Assembly: GCF_003112735.1 (NCBI RefSeq)
Contig: NZ_BFBR01000006.1
Span: forward strand, 176,443-240,442
From: Candidatus Phycosocius bacilliformis
Lineage (GTDB): Bacteria > Pseudomonadota > Alphaproteobacteria > Caulobacterales > Aquidulcibacteraceae
Direction of reading: 5' to 3'
Length of the DNA stretch: 64,000 bases
How positions within the stretch are numbered: the first letter of the stretch is position 1; each line of letters starts with the position of its first letter. The notes below the pieces were generated by a model, which saw nothing but the letters and a program-made list of their open reading frames with translations, was not told the origin of the DNA and did no database searches. Below, in pieces: positions 51,109 to 60,469 of the stretch. Both the position numbers and the translations under genes were made by a program.

Positions 51109-51170
51109 CAAACATGTTTTACATTTCCCGGGTAAATCATGGAAGGCGTCACGTCAAACATGTTTTACAT
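51109..51170. promoter_or_regulatory. Twin operator: two identical 16-bp repeats with AAACATGTTT core
   Basis: CAAACATGTTTTACAT occurs exactly at 51109-51124 and again at 51155-51170 (46 bp apart). Its core AAACATGTTT is a perfect palindrome. The pair sits 29 and 75 nt upstream of the membrane-protein ATG, where the HTH regulator would control its own operon. The divergent 2OG oxygenase gene begins at 51276 and could share the site. Confidence 0.75.
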
Positions 51171-51275
51171 AGCCGATAATGTGCAGACCGATCCCAACCC
51201 GATTGAGGCACTTTGCCGCCTTGAGGTTTTCCAGCACCTCCAATAGAAGCGCTCCACACATTGGAGTTTTGCCTC

Positions 51276-52205
51276 ATGCCCAATTCGGTCATCCAACCGG
51301 TCTCTATGAAAAGCTATGACAGCGATTTTGCTGGCTTTGCGCGGGAATTGGGTTTTTGGTTTGAGAAGTTTGGCTTTGCCATCGTCGCAGACCATGGCGT
51401 CGACCAGAATGTGATTGATAAGGCGCTGCAAAAGGCCAAAGAATTCTTTGCCTTACCGGTTGAAGTGAAAAAATCTTACAAATCCCCTGTCGGCGCTGGC
51501 CAGCGCGGCTATACCGCTTTTGGCGTCGAAACCGCCAAGGATCACACCATCGCGGACTTGAAGGAATTCTGGCACCATGGCCGGAACCTGCCTGAGGGGC
51601 ATCGCTTTGGCGCAGTCATGCCACCCAATGTGCCCATGCCAGATGTTGCTGGCTTTGACGCCAGCCAGCAGGCGATGTTTGAGGACTTTGACCATCTGGG
51701 CAAACGCATCCTGCAGGCCATTGCCACCTATCTGGAACTGCCGCGCGATTATTTCGATGCCAAAGTCGCTGAGGGCAATTCAATCCTGCGCACCTTGCAT
51801 TATCCTGCCGTTGGGCCAGAAGCCACACCCGGCGCAATCCGGGCCGGAGCCCATGGCGACATCAATGTCATCACCCTGTTGTTGGGTGCCGAAGAGCCTG
51901 GCCTACAATTGCTGGACAAGGCCGGCCAATGGCAGGCAGTGACTGCACCGGAAGGCTGTGTGGTGATCAATATAGGCGATATGCTCTCGCGGCTGACCAA
52001 TGACCGCCTGCCATCAACCATTCACCGCGTGATCAATCCAGAACCCGAGCGGGCGCGCTTTGCCCGTTATTCTGCGCCATTTTTCCTGCATTTTTCACCT
52101 GATGTCCTGATTGAAACCCTGCCGATGAATGGGCCGGTGAAATATGAGCCGATCAATGCACAGGATTTCCTCGAACAGCGCCTGCGCGAGATTAAGCTTG
52201 CCTGA
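51276..52205 (+). CDS. 2OG-Fe(II) oxygenase, isopenicillin N synthase-like
   Basis: A 309-residue non-haem iron oxygenase. N-terminal DIOX_N region includes GFAIVADHGVDQ; iron ligands are the HxD of AHGDINVIT and the distal H of STIHRVINP, and the 2-oxoglutarate-binding RYSAPFFLHF follows. Length is that of bacterial members of the plant-type dioxygenase group. The substrate cannot be told. ATG 51276 is used rather than a TTG 15 bases earlier. The TonB receptor follows on the same strand after 286 bp. Confidence 0.9.
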   Translation: MPNSVIQPVSMKSYDSDFAGFARELGFWFEKFGFAIVADHGVDQNVIDKALQKAKEFFALPVEVKKSYKSPVGAGQRGYTAFGVETAKDHTIADLKEFWHHGRNLPEGHRFGAVMPPNVPMPDVAGFDASQQAMFEDFDHLGKRILQAIATYLELPRDYFDAKVAEGNSILRTLHYPAVGPEATPGAIRAGAHGDINVITLLLGAEEPGLQLLDKAGQWQAVTAPEGCVVINIGDMLSRLTNDRLPSTIHRVINPEPERARFARYSAPFFLHFSPDVLIETLPMNGPVKYEPINAQDFLEQRLREIKLA

Positions 52206-52491
52206 TCTGTCAGCACACCGATCGACCTGCCGCTTTTTGGGGCAGATTTGCGCCTCAAAAGCGTGCTAGCCCCCGAAACCGACAGGGTTTTTGCGCCTTT
52301 CAGGCAACACCTCGCCACCCAAATGCCAGACCTTGCAGTATTGGCCTCTAAAAACGCTTTCCATCTGTTGCAGGTTGGCAGCGAGCAGTCTAACGATAGA
52401 CCAGACCAAGATGGGTTCATCTTCGGACACCAAAGGCCAAAACCTGTTCTGCAACAGGCAAGGCATAAGAAAATTATTTGGGGAAACACAC
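52206..52491 (+). other. Leader of the TonB-dependent receptor gene
   Basis: This 286-bp stretch has no gene. It contains a short inverted repeat CCTGTTCTGCAACAGG (52443-52458) about 35 nt before the receptor start. A riboswitch such as the cobalamin element was not recognised. Confidence 0.4.
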
Positions 52492-55053
52492 ATGCGCTCA
52501 ATCACCACATCCAGACTCCGCCGTCTGTCGCTGCTTTCGACCATCTGCTTGGCTGGTTTCGGCTTTGCAGGCTTGGCTCAAGCACAGACAGCACCGGCCG
52601 CCGACGAACCCGATCAAGCCACCGACGTCGTCATCGTGACGGCAACCAAGCGCGAAACCACGCTGCAGTCGATCCCGGTTGCTGTGTCGGTGACCTCGGC
52701 AGACACCATCAACAAGGCGCAGGTGCGTGACCTGAACGACTTGCAAACACTGGTTCCCTCGCTGCGCGTCAGCACCAACCAAAGCTCGTCAAACGCAACC
52801 TTCATCATTCGCGGCTTCGGCAATGGTGCGAACAATGCCGGGATCGAGCCTTCGGTGGCTATCTTCATCGATGGTGTCTACCGCTCGCGCGCTGCAGCCG
52901 GTATTGGTGATTTGCCAAACCTGCAGCGGGTCGAAGTCTTGCGCGGCCCTCAATCGACCCTGTTCGGCAAGAACGCCTCTGCCGGTGTGATCTCGGTGGT
53001 CACCCGTGAACCTAAGTTTGAGTATGGCGGCTCGGCCGAAATCAGCTACGGCAATTTCAACGCGATTGTCGCCAAAGCCGATGTAACCGGCCCATTGGGT
53101 GAGAATGCTGCTGGGTCGTTTGCTTTCGGCATCAACAAGCGCGACGGCTATGTCGACAATCTGGCCATCGGCAAGAAAATCAATGACCGTGACCGTTATT
53201 ATGTGCGTGGCGATTTGCTGATCAAGCCAAACGACCAGCTGAAGGTTCGCGCGATTGTCGATTATGACCATCTGGAAGAATTGTGCTGCGCGGTTGTCAA
53301 CGTAAAGGACGGCCCGACGGGAGCCATCATCCGCGGGATTGGCGGCAAGATCGTGTCCAACAGCCCCTTCACCGATCAGGTCTATTCTGAAATCGCGCCC
53401 GTGAACGAAATCTCGAACCAAGGCGTTTCGCTGCAGATCGATTATGATTTCGGCAAATGGCAATTCACCTCGATTTCGGCCTATCGCAATTCGAAGAATT
53501 TCTCCGACGGCGATATCGACTTCACCAGTGCCGCATTGGCCAGCGCTTACAACCGCTTCTCGATCGACACACTGACCCAAGAATTCCGCTTGGCATCGAG
53601 CTATGAGGGGCCGCTGAACTTCCTGCTCGGTGGTTATCTGTTCAAGGAAGAGATCGATCAACAGCAAGGCGTTGTCTATCAAAAAGACTTCCGCGCCTAT
53701 GCCAACGGCCTGACTGGTGGGGCATCCTCGCCACTGGCTTTGATTGAAGGCGCTTTGGGTCTGCCCGTGGGCACCACCTTCCAACGGCAAGGGACAGGCA
53801 CCACCGAAGACATGGGGATGAAGAACGATGCTGCCTCATTGTTCGGCACGCTCGACTATAAGATCACCCCATCGCTGACCTTGACCACCGGCTTCAACTA
53901 TACCGATGACATCAAGAAGGCCCGGATCAACATTCTCAGCACCGACACCTTCTCGGGTCTGGATCTGAATGCGTTTGGGGCAGCCTTTATCACGGGCCAA
54001 TTGACCCCATTCGTCGGCGCAACCACGGCTGCTGCCATCGGTCGCAGCATTGCAGGCGTGCCCTGCTCAGCCACGGTTGTGGCGCCCAATTGTAACCCGT
54101 TCCTGGCTTTGCGGGGTCTGCAGTTCCAACCACCGTTCCTGAACATCCCGAACGCAGTTGAAAGCGGCAAGACCAACGATTCCAAGACCACCTATTCGGT
54201 ACGTCTGGCTTGGGAAATCAATGACAATTGGAATGCCTATGCCAGCTATGCGACGGGCTTCAAGGCAACCTCGTTCAACTTGAGCCGGGATTCACGTCCA
54301 TTCGCCGCTGACTTCATTCCCGGCAACCCAATCTTGAACCCAGCCCCATCGCGCATCCGCAACGCGGGTCTGGCTGTGACCAACCTCAGCACTGGTACGC
54401 GTTATGCTGGTCCTGAAGAAGCCACGGTGTCGGAAATCGGCATCAAGGCACGTTTCCCAACCGGGGCTTTCAACCTGACCTTGTTCGATCAGCAGATCGA
54501 TGGCTTCCAGTCCAACGTCTTCACCGGCACGGGCTTCCAATTGGCTAACGCAGGGACCCAATCGTCAAAGGGCGTGGAATTTGACGCAACCTATCGTCCG
54601 ATCCGGCCTCTGCAATTGTCGTTTGCTATGACTTATCTGGATCCGAAGTATGACGACTTCAAGCAAAGCGCCTTTGGCGACCTGTCGGGCGTGACCCCTG
54701 CCGGTATTGCGAAGTTGAGCTATACACTTGGTGCCACCTATGTGCAGCCACTCGCCAATGGTGAGCGTCTGACCATCCGGGGTGATTTCTTCCATGAAGA
54801 CAAGACCCAGATCGCCGATGGCCTCGAAGGCAATCGTGCGGCAGCCATCCCCTACACACGTGAGGTCAACACGCTGAACGCAGGTGTTCTCTACACCATG
54901 AACAATGGCTGGGAACTCACCTTGTGGGGCCGTAACCTGACCGATGACCGTTATCTGACCACCATCTTCGCGGGTGTGGCGCAGGCCGGTACCGTGTCTG
55001 GCTACCCAAGCCAACCGCGCACCTATGGTGTATCGGCCAAGTACATCTGGTAA
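52492..55053 (+). CDS. TonB-dependent outer-membrane receptor
   Basis: An 853-residue receptor. Signal peptide (about 1-31, ending AQAQ), then a TonB-box-like DVVIVTA, plug domain (SIPVAVSVTSADTI, FIIRGFGNGANNAGIEPSVAIFIDGVYRSR, VEVLRGPQSTLFGKNASAGVISVVTR) and a 22-strand barrel ending in TYGVSAKYIW with the C-terminal aromatic residue. It imports an unknown ligand. GGGGAAA precedes the ATG. A strong terminator follows at 55.09 kb, so it is a single gene. The nearest plus-strand gene upstream is the 2OG oxygenase. Confidence 0.95.
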   Translation: MRSITTSRLRRLSLLSTICLAGFGFAGLAQAQTAPAADEPDQATDVVIVTATKRETTLQSIPVAVSVTSADTINKAQVRDLNDLQTLVPSLRVSTNQSSSNATFIIRGFGNGANNAGIEPSVAIFIDGVYRSRAAAGIGDLPNLQRVEVLRGPQSTLFGKNASAGVISVVTREPKFEYGGSAEISYGNFNAIVAKADVTGPLGENAAGSFAFGINKRDGYVDNLAIGKKINDRDRYYVRGDLLIKPNDQLKVRAIVDYDHLEELCCAVVNVKDGPTGAIIRGIGGKIVSNSPFTDQVYSEIAPVNEISNQGVSLQIDYDFGKWQFTSISAYRNSKNFSDGDIDFTSAALASAYNRFSIDTLTQEFRLASSYEGPLNFLLGGYLFKEEIDQQQGVVYQKDFRAYANGLTGGASSPLALIEGALGLPVGTTFQRQGTGTTEDMGMKNDAASLFGTLDYKITPSLTLTTGFNYTDDIKKARINILSTDTFSGLDLNAFGAAFITGQLTPFVGATTAAAIGRSIAGVPCSATVVAPNCNPFLALRGLQFQPPFLNIPNAVESGKTNDSKTTYSVRLAWEINDNWNAYASYATGFKATSFNLSRDSRPFAADFIPGNPILNPAPSRIRNAGLAVTNLSTGTRYAGPEEATVSEIGIKARFPTGAFNLTLFDQQIDGFQSNVFTGTGFQLANAGTQSSKGVEFDATYRPIRPLQLSFAMTYLDPKYDDFKQSAFGDLSGVTPAGIAKLSYTLGATYVQPLANGERLTIRGDFFHEDKTQIADGLEGNRAAAIPYTREVNTLNAGVLYTMNNGWELTLWGRNLTDDRYLTTIFAGVAQAGTVSGYPSQPRTYGVSAKYIW

Positions 55054-55088
55054 GCACCAGACAGACACGGACGATAAAGTCTGAAATG

Positions 55089-55123
55089 GGCCCCCGACTT
55101 TCCAGTCGGGGGCCTTTTCTTTT
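55089..55123 (+). terminator. Intrinsic terminator of the TonB receptor gene
   Basis: GGCCCCCGACT (55089-55099), loop TTCC, AGTCGGGGGCC (55104-55114), then TTTTCTTTT. Perfect 11-bp stem 36 nt after the receptor stop. Confidence 0.95.
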
Positions 55124-55150
55124 GCTTCAACCGCTTCTAACCCCTTGTGG

Positions 55151-55903
55151 ATGACTTCCGCCAAGGACTTGCCCGATCTCGACCCGGATGGCGAACGTGA
55201 CCTGCCCTATCGGCCAGGCACAGATGATGCGCCGCGCCGTGCTCCACGGCCCAAGGATGCGGCCACGTTGATTCTGGTCCGCGATGTTGCACGAGCGCCC
55301 GAAATCCTGATGGGGCGGCGGGCAAGCGGCCACAGTTTCATGCCCGACAAATATGTCTTCCCCGGTGGCAAGGTTGATCGTTGTGACCGTTTCATCGCCA
55401 GCCATGATGAGCTCTCCCCTCGTTCGGAGGCGCTGCTGCGGCAAGAAAATCCCGGCCGACACCCTCGCGCCTTTGCCCTTGCGGCCATACGCGAAACCTG
55501 GGAAGAAACTGGCCTTGTGGTGGGCCGCCCCGGCAGGCTGAAAGGGCGGATGTCGGATGCCGGCTGGGCAAGCTTCATGGCCAGTGGTCATGGCCCTCAT
55601 CTGTCCCCTTTGCACTTCTTTGCCCGCGCCATTACCCCACCACAGCGCCACAAACGCTTTGATGCCCGCTTCTTCATTGCCCATGCCGAAGAAGCCTTGG
55701 TGGACCAACGCCCGGCACGTGATGGGGCAGAGATGGAAGATTTGCGCTGGTTTAGCTTGGCGGATGCCTTCAAGCTTGATCTACCCAATGTCACACGCTT
55801 CATTTTGGGTGAGGTGCAGGCCTGGGTGCAGGCCCCAGAAGCCCCACAAGCACCTGCCTTCTTGCGCTGGGGCCGCCAAGGCCCGCGGATGGACCGGCTA
55901 TGA
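55151..55903 (+). CDS. NUDIX hydrolase (NUDT7/NUDT19-like)
   Basis: A 250-residue NUDIX protein. The core Nudix helix reads AIRETWEETGLVV (about 116-128); the upstream Gly of the standard box is separated by an inserted segment (HDELSPRSEALLRQENPGRHPRAFALAA), as in NUDT19-type CoA or nucleotide diphosphatases. It has FPGGKVDRCD and a C-terminal LRWFSLADA. Substrate unknown. ATG 55151 is used; a TTG two codons upstream is less likely. Its stop overlaps the MFS start by 4 nt (ATGA). Confidence 0.85.
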   Translation: MTSAKDLPDLDPDGERDLPYRPGTDDAPRRAPRPKDAATLILVRDVARAPEILMGRRASGHSFMPDKYVFPGGKVDRCDRFIASHDELSPRSEALLRQENPGRHPRAFALAAIRETWEETGLVVGRPGRLKGRMSDAGWASFMASGHGPHLSPLHFFARAITPPQRHKRFDARFFIAHAEEALVDQRPARDGAEMEDLRWFSLADAFKLDLPNVTRFILGEVQAWVQAPEAPQAPAFLRWGRQGPRMDRL

Positions 55904-57066
55904 ATGATGCCCGCATGACACCGGCCATCTGGGCTGGCATTGGTACCGCCCTCAGCTGTGGCCTGATCGCTGCGGTCGGCATCGCCATCAACGCGCCCTT
56001 GTTTGCATTGACCTTGGACGATGCCGGGCTGTCGGCGACCGAAGTTGGTTTTCTGATGACATTTGCCGGTTTGGCCGGTCTGCTGTGCACCCCACTTGTT
56101 CCTTGGTTGATGGGCCGCTTGCCGATCAAAATGGTGCTGGGGGGCGGCCTATTGGCCAGCAGCCTGATGTTTTTGCTTTATCCCACCACGGACAATATCT
56201 GGGTGTGGACCGCGATCCGCTTTGGCTTTTCCACCTCATTGACCATCATCTTTGTGGCCTCAGAAGCCTGGTTCCTTGAATTGGCTCCGGCTCATTTGCG
56301 TGGCCGTCTCTTGGGCCTTTATGCGGCAACCTTTGCGGGGGGCTTTGGCATTGGCGGCTTCATCATTGCCCAATTGGGCCATCAGGGGCCTGCGACACCC
56401 TATGCCGGGGCGCTGATCATGGCCGCGGCCACCCTGCCGCTCTTTGTCCTTAAAGCGCCACCTGCCACGCGACCGGAAGGCGATGAGGCCAAGCCCGGCG
56501 CGCTCCTTGCCCGCCTGATGATCGCGCCAGCCCTTTTTGTCCCGGCTTTTGCCATGGGCGCGATTGAGACCAGCGCCTTTAACCTGTTTCCCTTGTGGGT
56601 GCGGCAGGTGGGCTTTGAGGATGCTGCAGCGGGTTATCTGATTGCCGCCAGCGGGCTCGGCAATATCCTGCTACAAGGCCCAATCGGCATCCTGGCGGAC
56701 CGCTATGGCCGAACCCGTACCTTGCTCAGCGTGGCTGTGATTGGCTTTATCGGCCCATTCCTCTTGATGATGGTGACTGCGCCGGCCCAAGCCTATGCCA
56801 TCTGCTTTGTCTGGTCGGGCTGTGTCACGGGCTTTTATACGTTGGGTCTGATGGGACTGGCCGAACGCTTCGGCAAGGGCGAGCTTGCCGGCGCCAATGC
56901 GGCCTATGGCGGCAGCTATGGGGTTGGCCAATTGATCGCGCCATTGGCTGGGGGTACGTTGCTGCAAAGCCTCGGCCCGGCTGGATTCATGGCAGGGCTG
57001 GCATGTATGGCCCTCACCCCCATTCTGGCGATTGGTCTACAGTTTCATGCGCAGAGAAAGTCTTGA
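55900..57066 (+). CDS. MFS transporter (YcaD-like)
   Basis: A 388-residue, twelve-helix transporter: AIWAGIGTALSCGLIAAVG, FLMTFAGLAGLLCTPLVPWLMGRLPIKMVL and ADRYGRTRTLLSVAVIGF (MFS loop signature between helices 8-9). ATG 55900 overlaps the NUDIX stop. Function unknown. Confidence 0.88.
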   Translation: MNDARMTPAIWAGIGTALSCGLIAAVGIAINAPLFALTLDDAGLSATEVGFLMTFAGLAGLLCTPLVPWLMGRLPIKMVLGGGLLASSLMFLLYPTTDNIWVWTAIRFGFSTSLTIIFVASEAWFLELAPAHLRGRLLGLYAATFAGGFGIGGFIIAQLGHQGPATPYAGALIMAAATLPLFVLKAPPATRPEGDEAKPGALLARLMIAPALFVPAFAMGAIETSAFNLFPLWVRQVGFEDAAAGYLIAASGLGNILLQGPIGILADRYGRTRTLLSVAVIGFIGPFLLMMVTAPAQAYAICFVWSGCVTGFYTLGLMGLAERFGKGELAGANAAYGGSYGVGQLIAPLAGGTLLQSLGPAGFMAGLACMALTPILAIGLQFHAQRKS

Positions 57067-57134
57067 CCTTTAGGCCGGTTTAAGGTCTAAGCGCCGCTCC
57101 AGTTTCACCAGACCGCCAGTGCGGGAGATTTACC

Positions 57135-57302
57135 ATGGCCAAACCGGCCTCCATCAAAATCCGCCTCAATTCCTCCGCCGGGACCGGCTTCTTCTATGTC
57201 ACCAAGAAGAATGCCCGTACCAAGACCGAAAAGCTGCGCATGAATAAGTACGACCCCGTCGTGCGGAAGCATGTCGAGTTTGTCGAAGGCAAGATTAAGT
57301 AA
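57135..57302 (+). CDS. rpmG: 50S ribosomal protein L33
   Basis: A 55-residue L33: [33 protein letters not shown] and [18 protein letters not shown]. No zinc cysteines, so it is the C-minus form. GGGAG lies 10 nt upstream. A strong terminator follows. It lies outside the ribosomal cluster, the usual position for rpmG in this group. Confidence 0.97.
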   Translation: MAKPASIKIRLNSSAGTGFFYVTKKNARTKTEKLRMNKYDPVVRKHVEFVEGKIK

Positions 57303-57331
57303 GCATCTATTTGGCTTTGTCCAAATGAAGG

Positions 57332-57362
57332 GCGCGCTCTGGCTAACCGGGGCGCGCTTTTT
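57332..57362 (+). terminator. Intrinsic terminator of rpmG
   Basis: Stem GCGCGCTCTGG (57332-57342), loop CTAA, CCGGGGCGCGC (57347-57357) with two G-U pairs, then TTTTT. It lies 30 nt after the rpmG stop. Confidence 0.92.
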
Positions 57363-57401
57363 CGTGTGTGCTCTCTTCGTCTGAAAGCCCCTGCCCTGTG
57401 C

Positions 57402-57690
57402 TGGCGGTTGGGTGGGGATGACGCCGTTTCGTTTTGTCAGCCTATAATATCGGGTGTCATCCCGGACGGCGATAGCCGATCCGGGACCTTGTGCCGCACA
57501 AGCGCGAGGAGGTCCCCGCTCTCCGCTATCGCTCCGGCGGGGATGACATCGTTTAGTTTTGTCGACCCATACAACAGCCTGTCATCCCGGACGGCGATAG
57601 CCGATCCGGGATCTCAGTACGCACATGCGCGAGGGGGTCCCCGCTCTGCGCTATCGCTCCGGCGGGGATGACATCGTTTTGAGAAGGTTT
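57402..57690. repeat. Tandem A/B palindromic repeats, 125-bp period
   Basis: Unit A is TCCCGGA...TCCGGGA around CGGCGATAGCCGA (copies at 57460-57486 and 57585-57611). Unit B is TCCCCGC...GCGGGGA around the text CTGCGCTATCGCTCCG (57513-57543 and 57638-57668), followed by ATGACATCGTTT. Order is (part of B)-A-B-A-B with a 125-bp period. Related A and B units occur at 63.5 kb. These are interspersed, structured, non-coding repeats. Confidence 0.85.
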
Positions 57691-57698
57691 TTGTCTGG

Positions 57699-57906
57699 AA
57701 GCGCTTTGGTGATCCCTATGGTCCACCAAACCGCAACCTCAATTGTTCTTGCGACATCTGGGTGGTCAAGTGCGCAGCTTTGCTGCGTCGCGGTGCGATC
57801 GGTTTTCAGAGAAAACCGACACTTGACGACCCAGATGTCGCGCTCAAACTCGACCATCCGTTTTGGTGAAACACAAGTTTCACCAAACGGGTCCAAGTAG
57901 AAAAGC
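57699..57906. repeat. Interspersed palindromic element, copy 1 (invertible-core type)
   Basis: A complex palindromic element of about 208 bp. Left hairpin TTTGGTG (57705-57711)/CACCAAA (57724-57730); central inverted arms of 22 bp at 57751-57772 and 57820-57841 with one mismatch; 47-bp core at 57773-57819; right hairpin TTTGGTGAAAC (57862-57872)/GTTTCACCAAA (57877-57887). The core itself contains CGCAGC/GCTGCG and TCGGTTTTC/GAAAACCGA hairpins. Copy 2 has the core in the opposite orientation. No gene is encoded that I can support. Confidence 0.9.
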
Positions 57907-57919
57907 CAAACCCACAACG

Positions 57920-57954
57920 CTGTCATCCCAGACGGCGAAGCCGATCCGAGACCC
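57920..57954. repeat. Divergent A-unit repeat
   Basis: GTCATCCCAGACGGCGAAG...CGATCCGAG is a variant of the A unit seen at 57.46 and 57.58 kb, with changes in both arms that preserve pairing only in part. Confidence 0.7.
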
Positions 57955-57997
57955 TGTTCCACCAAAACCCATGGCCTGAGTCTGACCACCCAAGCCC

Positions 57998-60328
57998 CTA
58001 CATCCCCAACTCCTGCCGCTCCAGTCGCTTGATCTCGTCGCGCAAGCGGGCCGCTTCTTCGAATTCCAGATCCGCGGCGGCGGCGCGCATGCGCTTTTCC
58101 AGATCAGCCAAGGCCGCCTTGAAATTATGGCCCGGTGCACCGGGGGCGGGCACAGCCTCCTGCTTGGACTTGGAACGGCCTTTGCCCTTGATATTGGCTG
58201 TCGCATCGCCGCCCTCACCCAGCCCCACTGTGACGCCTTCCTTACCATAGGGGCTGTTGAGAATGTCATGGATATTGGAGCGGATGGACTGGGGCGTGAT
58301 GCCATTGGCTTCATTCCAAGCAATCTGTTTGGCGCGACGCCGGTCGGTTTCTTCCATCGCGCGCTTCATCGAGCCGGTTATGGAATCCGCATAGAGAATG
58401 ACCCGGCCATCGACATTGCGCGCCGCACGGCCAATCGTCTGGACCAGACTGGTTTCAGAGCGCAAGAAACCTTCCTTGTCGGCATCGAGAATACAGACCA
58501 GTCGGCATTCTGGAATATCAAGACCCTCGCGTAACAGATTGATCCCGATCAGAATATCGAAATTGCCCAAACGCAGGTCCCGGATGATTTCAATCCGCTC
58601 GACTGTGTCGATGTCACTGTGCATATAGCGGACCTTCAAGCCCTGCTCATGCATATATTCGGTGAGATCTTCGGCCATTTTCTTGGTCAATGTGGTGACC
58701 AGAACCCGCCCGCCCTCGGCAATGGTGGCGCGCGATTCGGCAATACAATCATCGACCTGGGTAAAGCCTTGGCCCGTCACGGGGCGGATCTCAACCGGGG
58801 GATCAATCAGGCCGGTGGGACGGATCACTTGTTCGACGAAAACCCCGCCTGTCTGGTTCATCTCCCACGGACCGGGCGTCGCCGACACACAAATGGTCTG
58901 CGGGCGCATCGCGTCCCATTCCTCAAACCGCAATGGCCGATTGTCCATGCAGGACGGCAGGCGGAAGCCATAATCCGACAGCGTCTTCTTGCGGTTATAA
59001 TCGCCACGGAACATGCCTCCGATCTGGGGAATGGTGACGTGGCTTTCATCGACAAAGACCAAAGCATTGTCGGGGATATATTCGAACATGGTGGGCGGCG
59101 GTTCGCCCGGATTGCGGCCCGACAAATAGCGCGAGTAATTCTCAATACCTGCGCAGGACCCGGTTGCCAGCAACATCTCAAGGTCAAAGTCCGTGCGCTG
59201 TTTCAGGCGCTGGGCCTCTAGCAACAGTCCGTTTTTCTCAAACCAGTCGACGCGCGCCTTGGCCTCGGCCTTGATCTTCTCAATTGCCTGGCTGAGCGTT
59301 GGGCGCGGCGTGGTATGGTGGCTATTGGCATAGACTTTGATGGCATCGAGATCGGCCGTTTTCTTGCCGGTCAGCGGGTCAAATTCGTGGATCGCCTCGA
59401 CTTCATCGCCAAAAAACAGGATGCGCCAGGCCCGATCTTCATAGTGGGCGGGGAAAATGTCGAGTGCATCGCCGCGTAATCGGAAATTGCCCCGCGCGAA
59501 ATAGACATCATTGCGCTTATATTGCAAAGCAACGAGGTCGCGCGTCACCATTTGCGGGTCCACCCGATCACCGGGCGTCAAGACAAAGGTCATGGAGGAA
59601 TAACTCTCCACCGAACCAATGCCGTAAATGCACGAGACCGACGAGACGATGATCACATCATCCCGCTCCAAAATCGCCCGCGTGGCCGCGTGGCGCATCC
59701 GGTCGATCTGCTCGTTGATATTGCTTTCTTTTTCAATATAGGTGTCGGTCCGCGGCACATAGGCTTCAGGCTGGTAATAATCATAATAAGAAACAAAATA
59801 TTCCACCGCATTATGGGGAAAGAAGTTCTTGAACTCGCCATAAAGCTGGGCCGCCAGCGTCTTGTTATGGGCCAGGATCAGAGCTGGACGTTGCAGGCGG
59901 TGAATGACTTGGGCCATGGTGAAGGTCTTGCCCGACCCAGTAACCCCAAGGAGGACTTGATCCTTCTCCCCCTCTTGAGCCGCAGCACAGAGCGCATCGA
60001 TGGCGGCAGGCTGATCGCCAGCGGGCTGATAATCACTGACCAGCTCAAACCGCCGCCCCCCCTCGAATTTGTCGGGCAAAGCCGGTCGATGCGGCTGCCA
60101 GGTAGGGGCGGCCTGACTGCCGCGGGAATCAAGCTCCGCATAATCGAAATCATAGACAAACGGGTCCCCGGCAAATGCCACACCTGAGACCGTCTGCGCG
60201 CCGGGCCTTGGTTCGTCCAGCGCATCGGCCTCCGCGCGCAGGCGCTGAACATTCTCCCACGCCTGTTGTTTGTCCGTTGTCGGATGGCTGGGAGGCCTGC
60301 GGGATCGGGAGGAAGGTGGACGCGCCAT
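57998..60328 (-). CDS. uvrB: UvrABC system protein B
   Basis: A 776-residue UvrB, the damage-verification helicase of nucleotide excision repair. An N-terminal extension of about 90 residues precedes the usual start ([17 protein letters not shown]). Walker [13 protein letters not shown] (about 128-139), the beta-hairpin [17 protein letters not shown], helicase motifs [12 protein letters not shown] and TIGRAARN, and the C-terminal UVR domain ([27 protein letters not shown]) that binds UvrC. It lies between the two palindromic elements. Confidence 0.97.
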   Translation of the reverse strand: MARPPSSRSRRPPSHPTTDKQQAWENVQRLRAEADALDEPRPGAQTVSGVAFAGDPFVYDFDYAELDSRGSQAAPTWQPHRPALPDKFEGGRRFELVSDYQPAGDQPAAIDALCAAAQEGEKDQVLLGVTGSGKTFTMAQVIHRLQRPALILAHNKTLAAQLYGEFKNFFPHNAVEYFVSYYDYYQPEAYVPRTDTYIEKESNINEQIDRMRHAATRAILERDDVIIVSSVSCIYGIGSVESYSSMTFVLTPGDRVDPQMVTRDLVALQYKRNDVYFARGNFRLRGDALDIFPAHYEDRAWRILFFGDEVEAIHEFDPLTGKKTADLDAIKVYANSHHTTPRPTLSQAIEKIKAEAKARVDWFEKNGLLLEAQRLKQRTDFDLEMLLATGSCAGIENYSRYLSGRNPGEPPPTMFEYIPDNALVFVDESHVTIPQIGGMFRGDYNRKKTLSDYGFRLPSCMDNRPLRFEEWDAMRPQTICVSATPGPWEMNQTGGVFVEQVIRPTGLIDPPVEIRPVTGQGFTQVDDCIAESRATIAEGGRVLVTTLTKKMAEDLTEYMHEQGLKVRYMHSDIDTVERIEIIRDLRLGNFDILIGINLLREGLDIPECRLVCILDADKEGFLRSETSLVQTIGRAARNVDGRVILYADSITGSMKRAMEETDRRRAKQIAWNEANGITPQSIRSNIHDILNSPYGKEGVTVGLGEGGDATANIKGKGRSKSKQEAVPAPGAPGHNFKAALADLEKRMRAAAADLEFEEAARLRDEIKRLERQELGM

Positions 60329-60469
60329 GATGAGAACATAGGGGGAATATCGGGCTTTGGGTAGGGGTATTCGGGCAGGATTGGGGGGAATTGGCAGGCT
60401 GTGTTGGGGAGACTGACTCAGATTTTTCCAGAACCAACGTTTGTAAGCATGAAGATTTCTATACGGAAG

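Noticed and set aside
52789..53790. Minus-strand open frame inside the TonB receptor gene
   Set aside because: Complement of the barrel region; no motif of its own.
57402..57690. CRISPR array
   Set aside because: Only two repeats of each kind, each palindromic and separated by similar, not unique, spacers; no cas genes in the window.
57625..57989. Small open frames across palindromic element copy 1
   Set aside because: The same peptide appears on opposite strands of the two copies because the element is palindromic with a flipped core; it is not evidence of coding.
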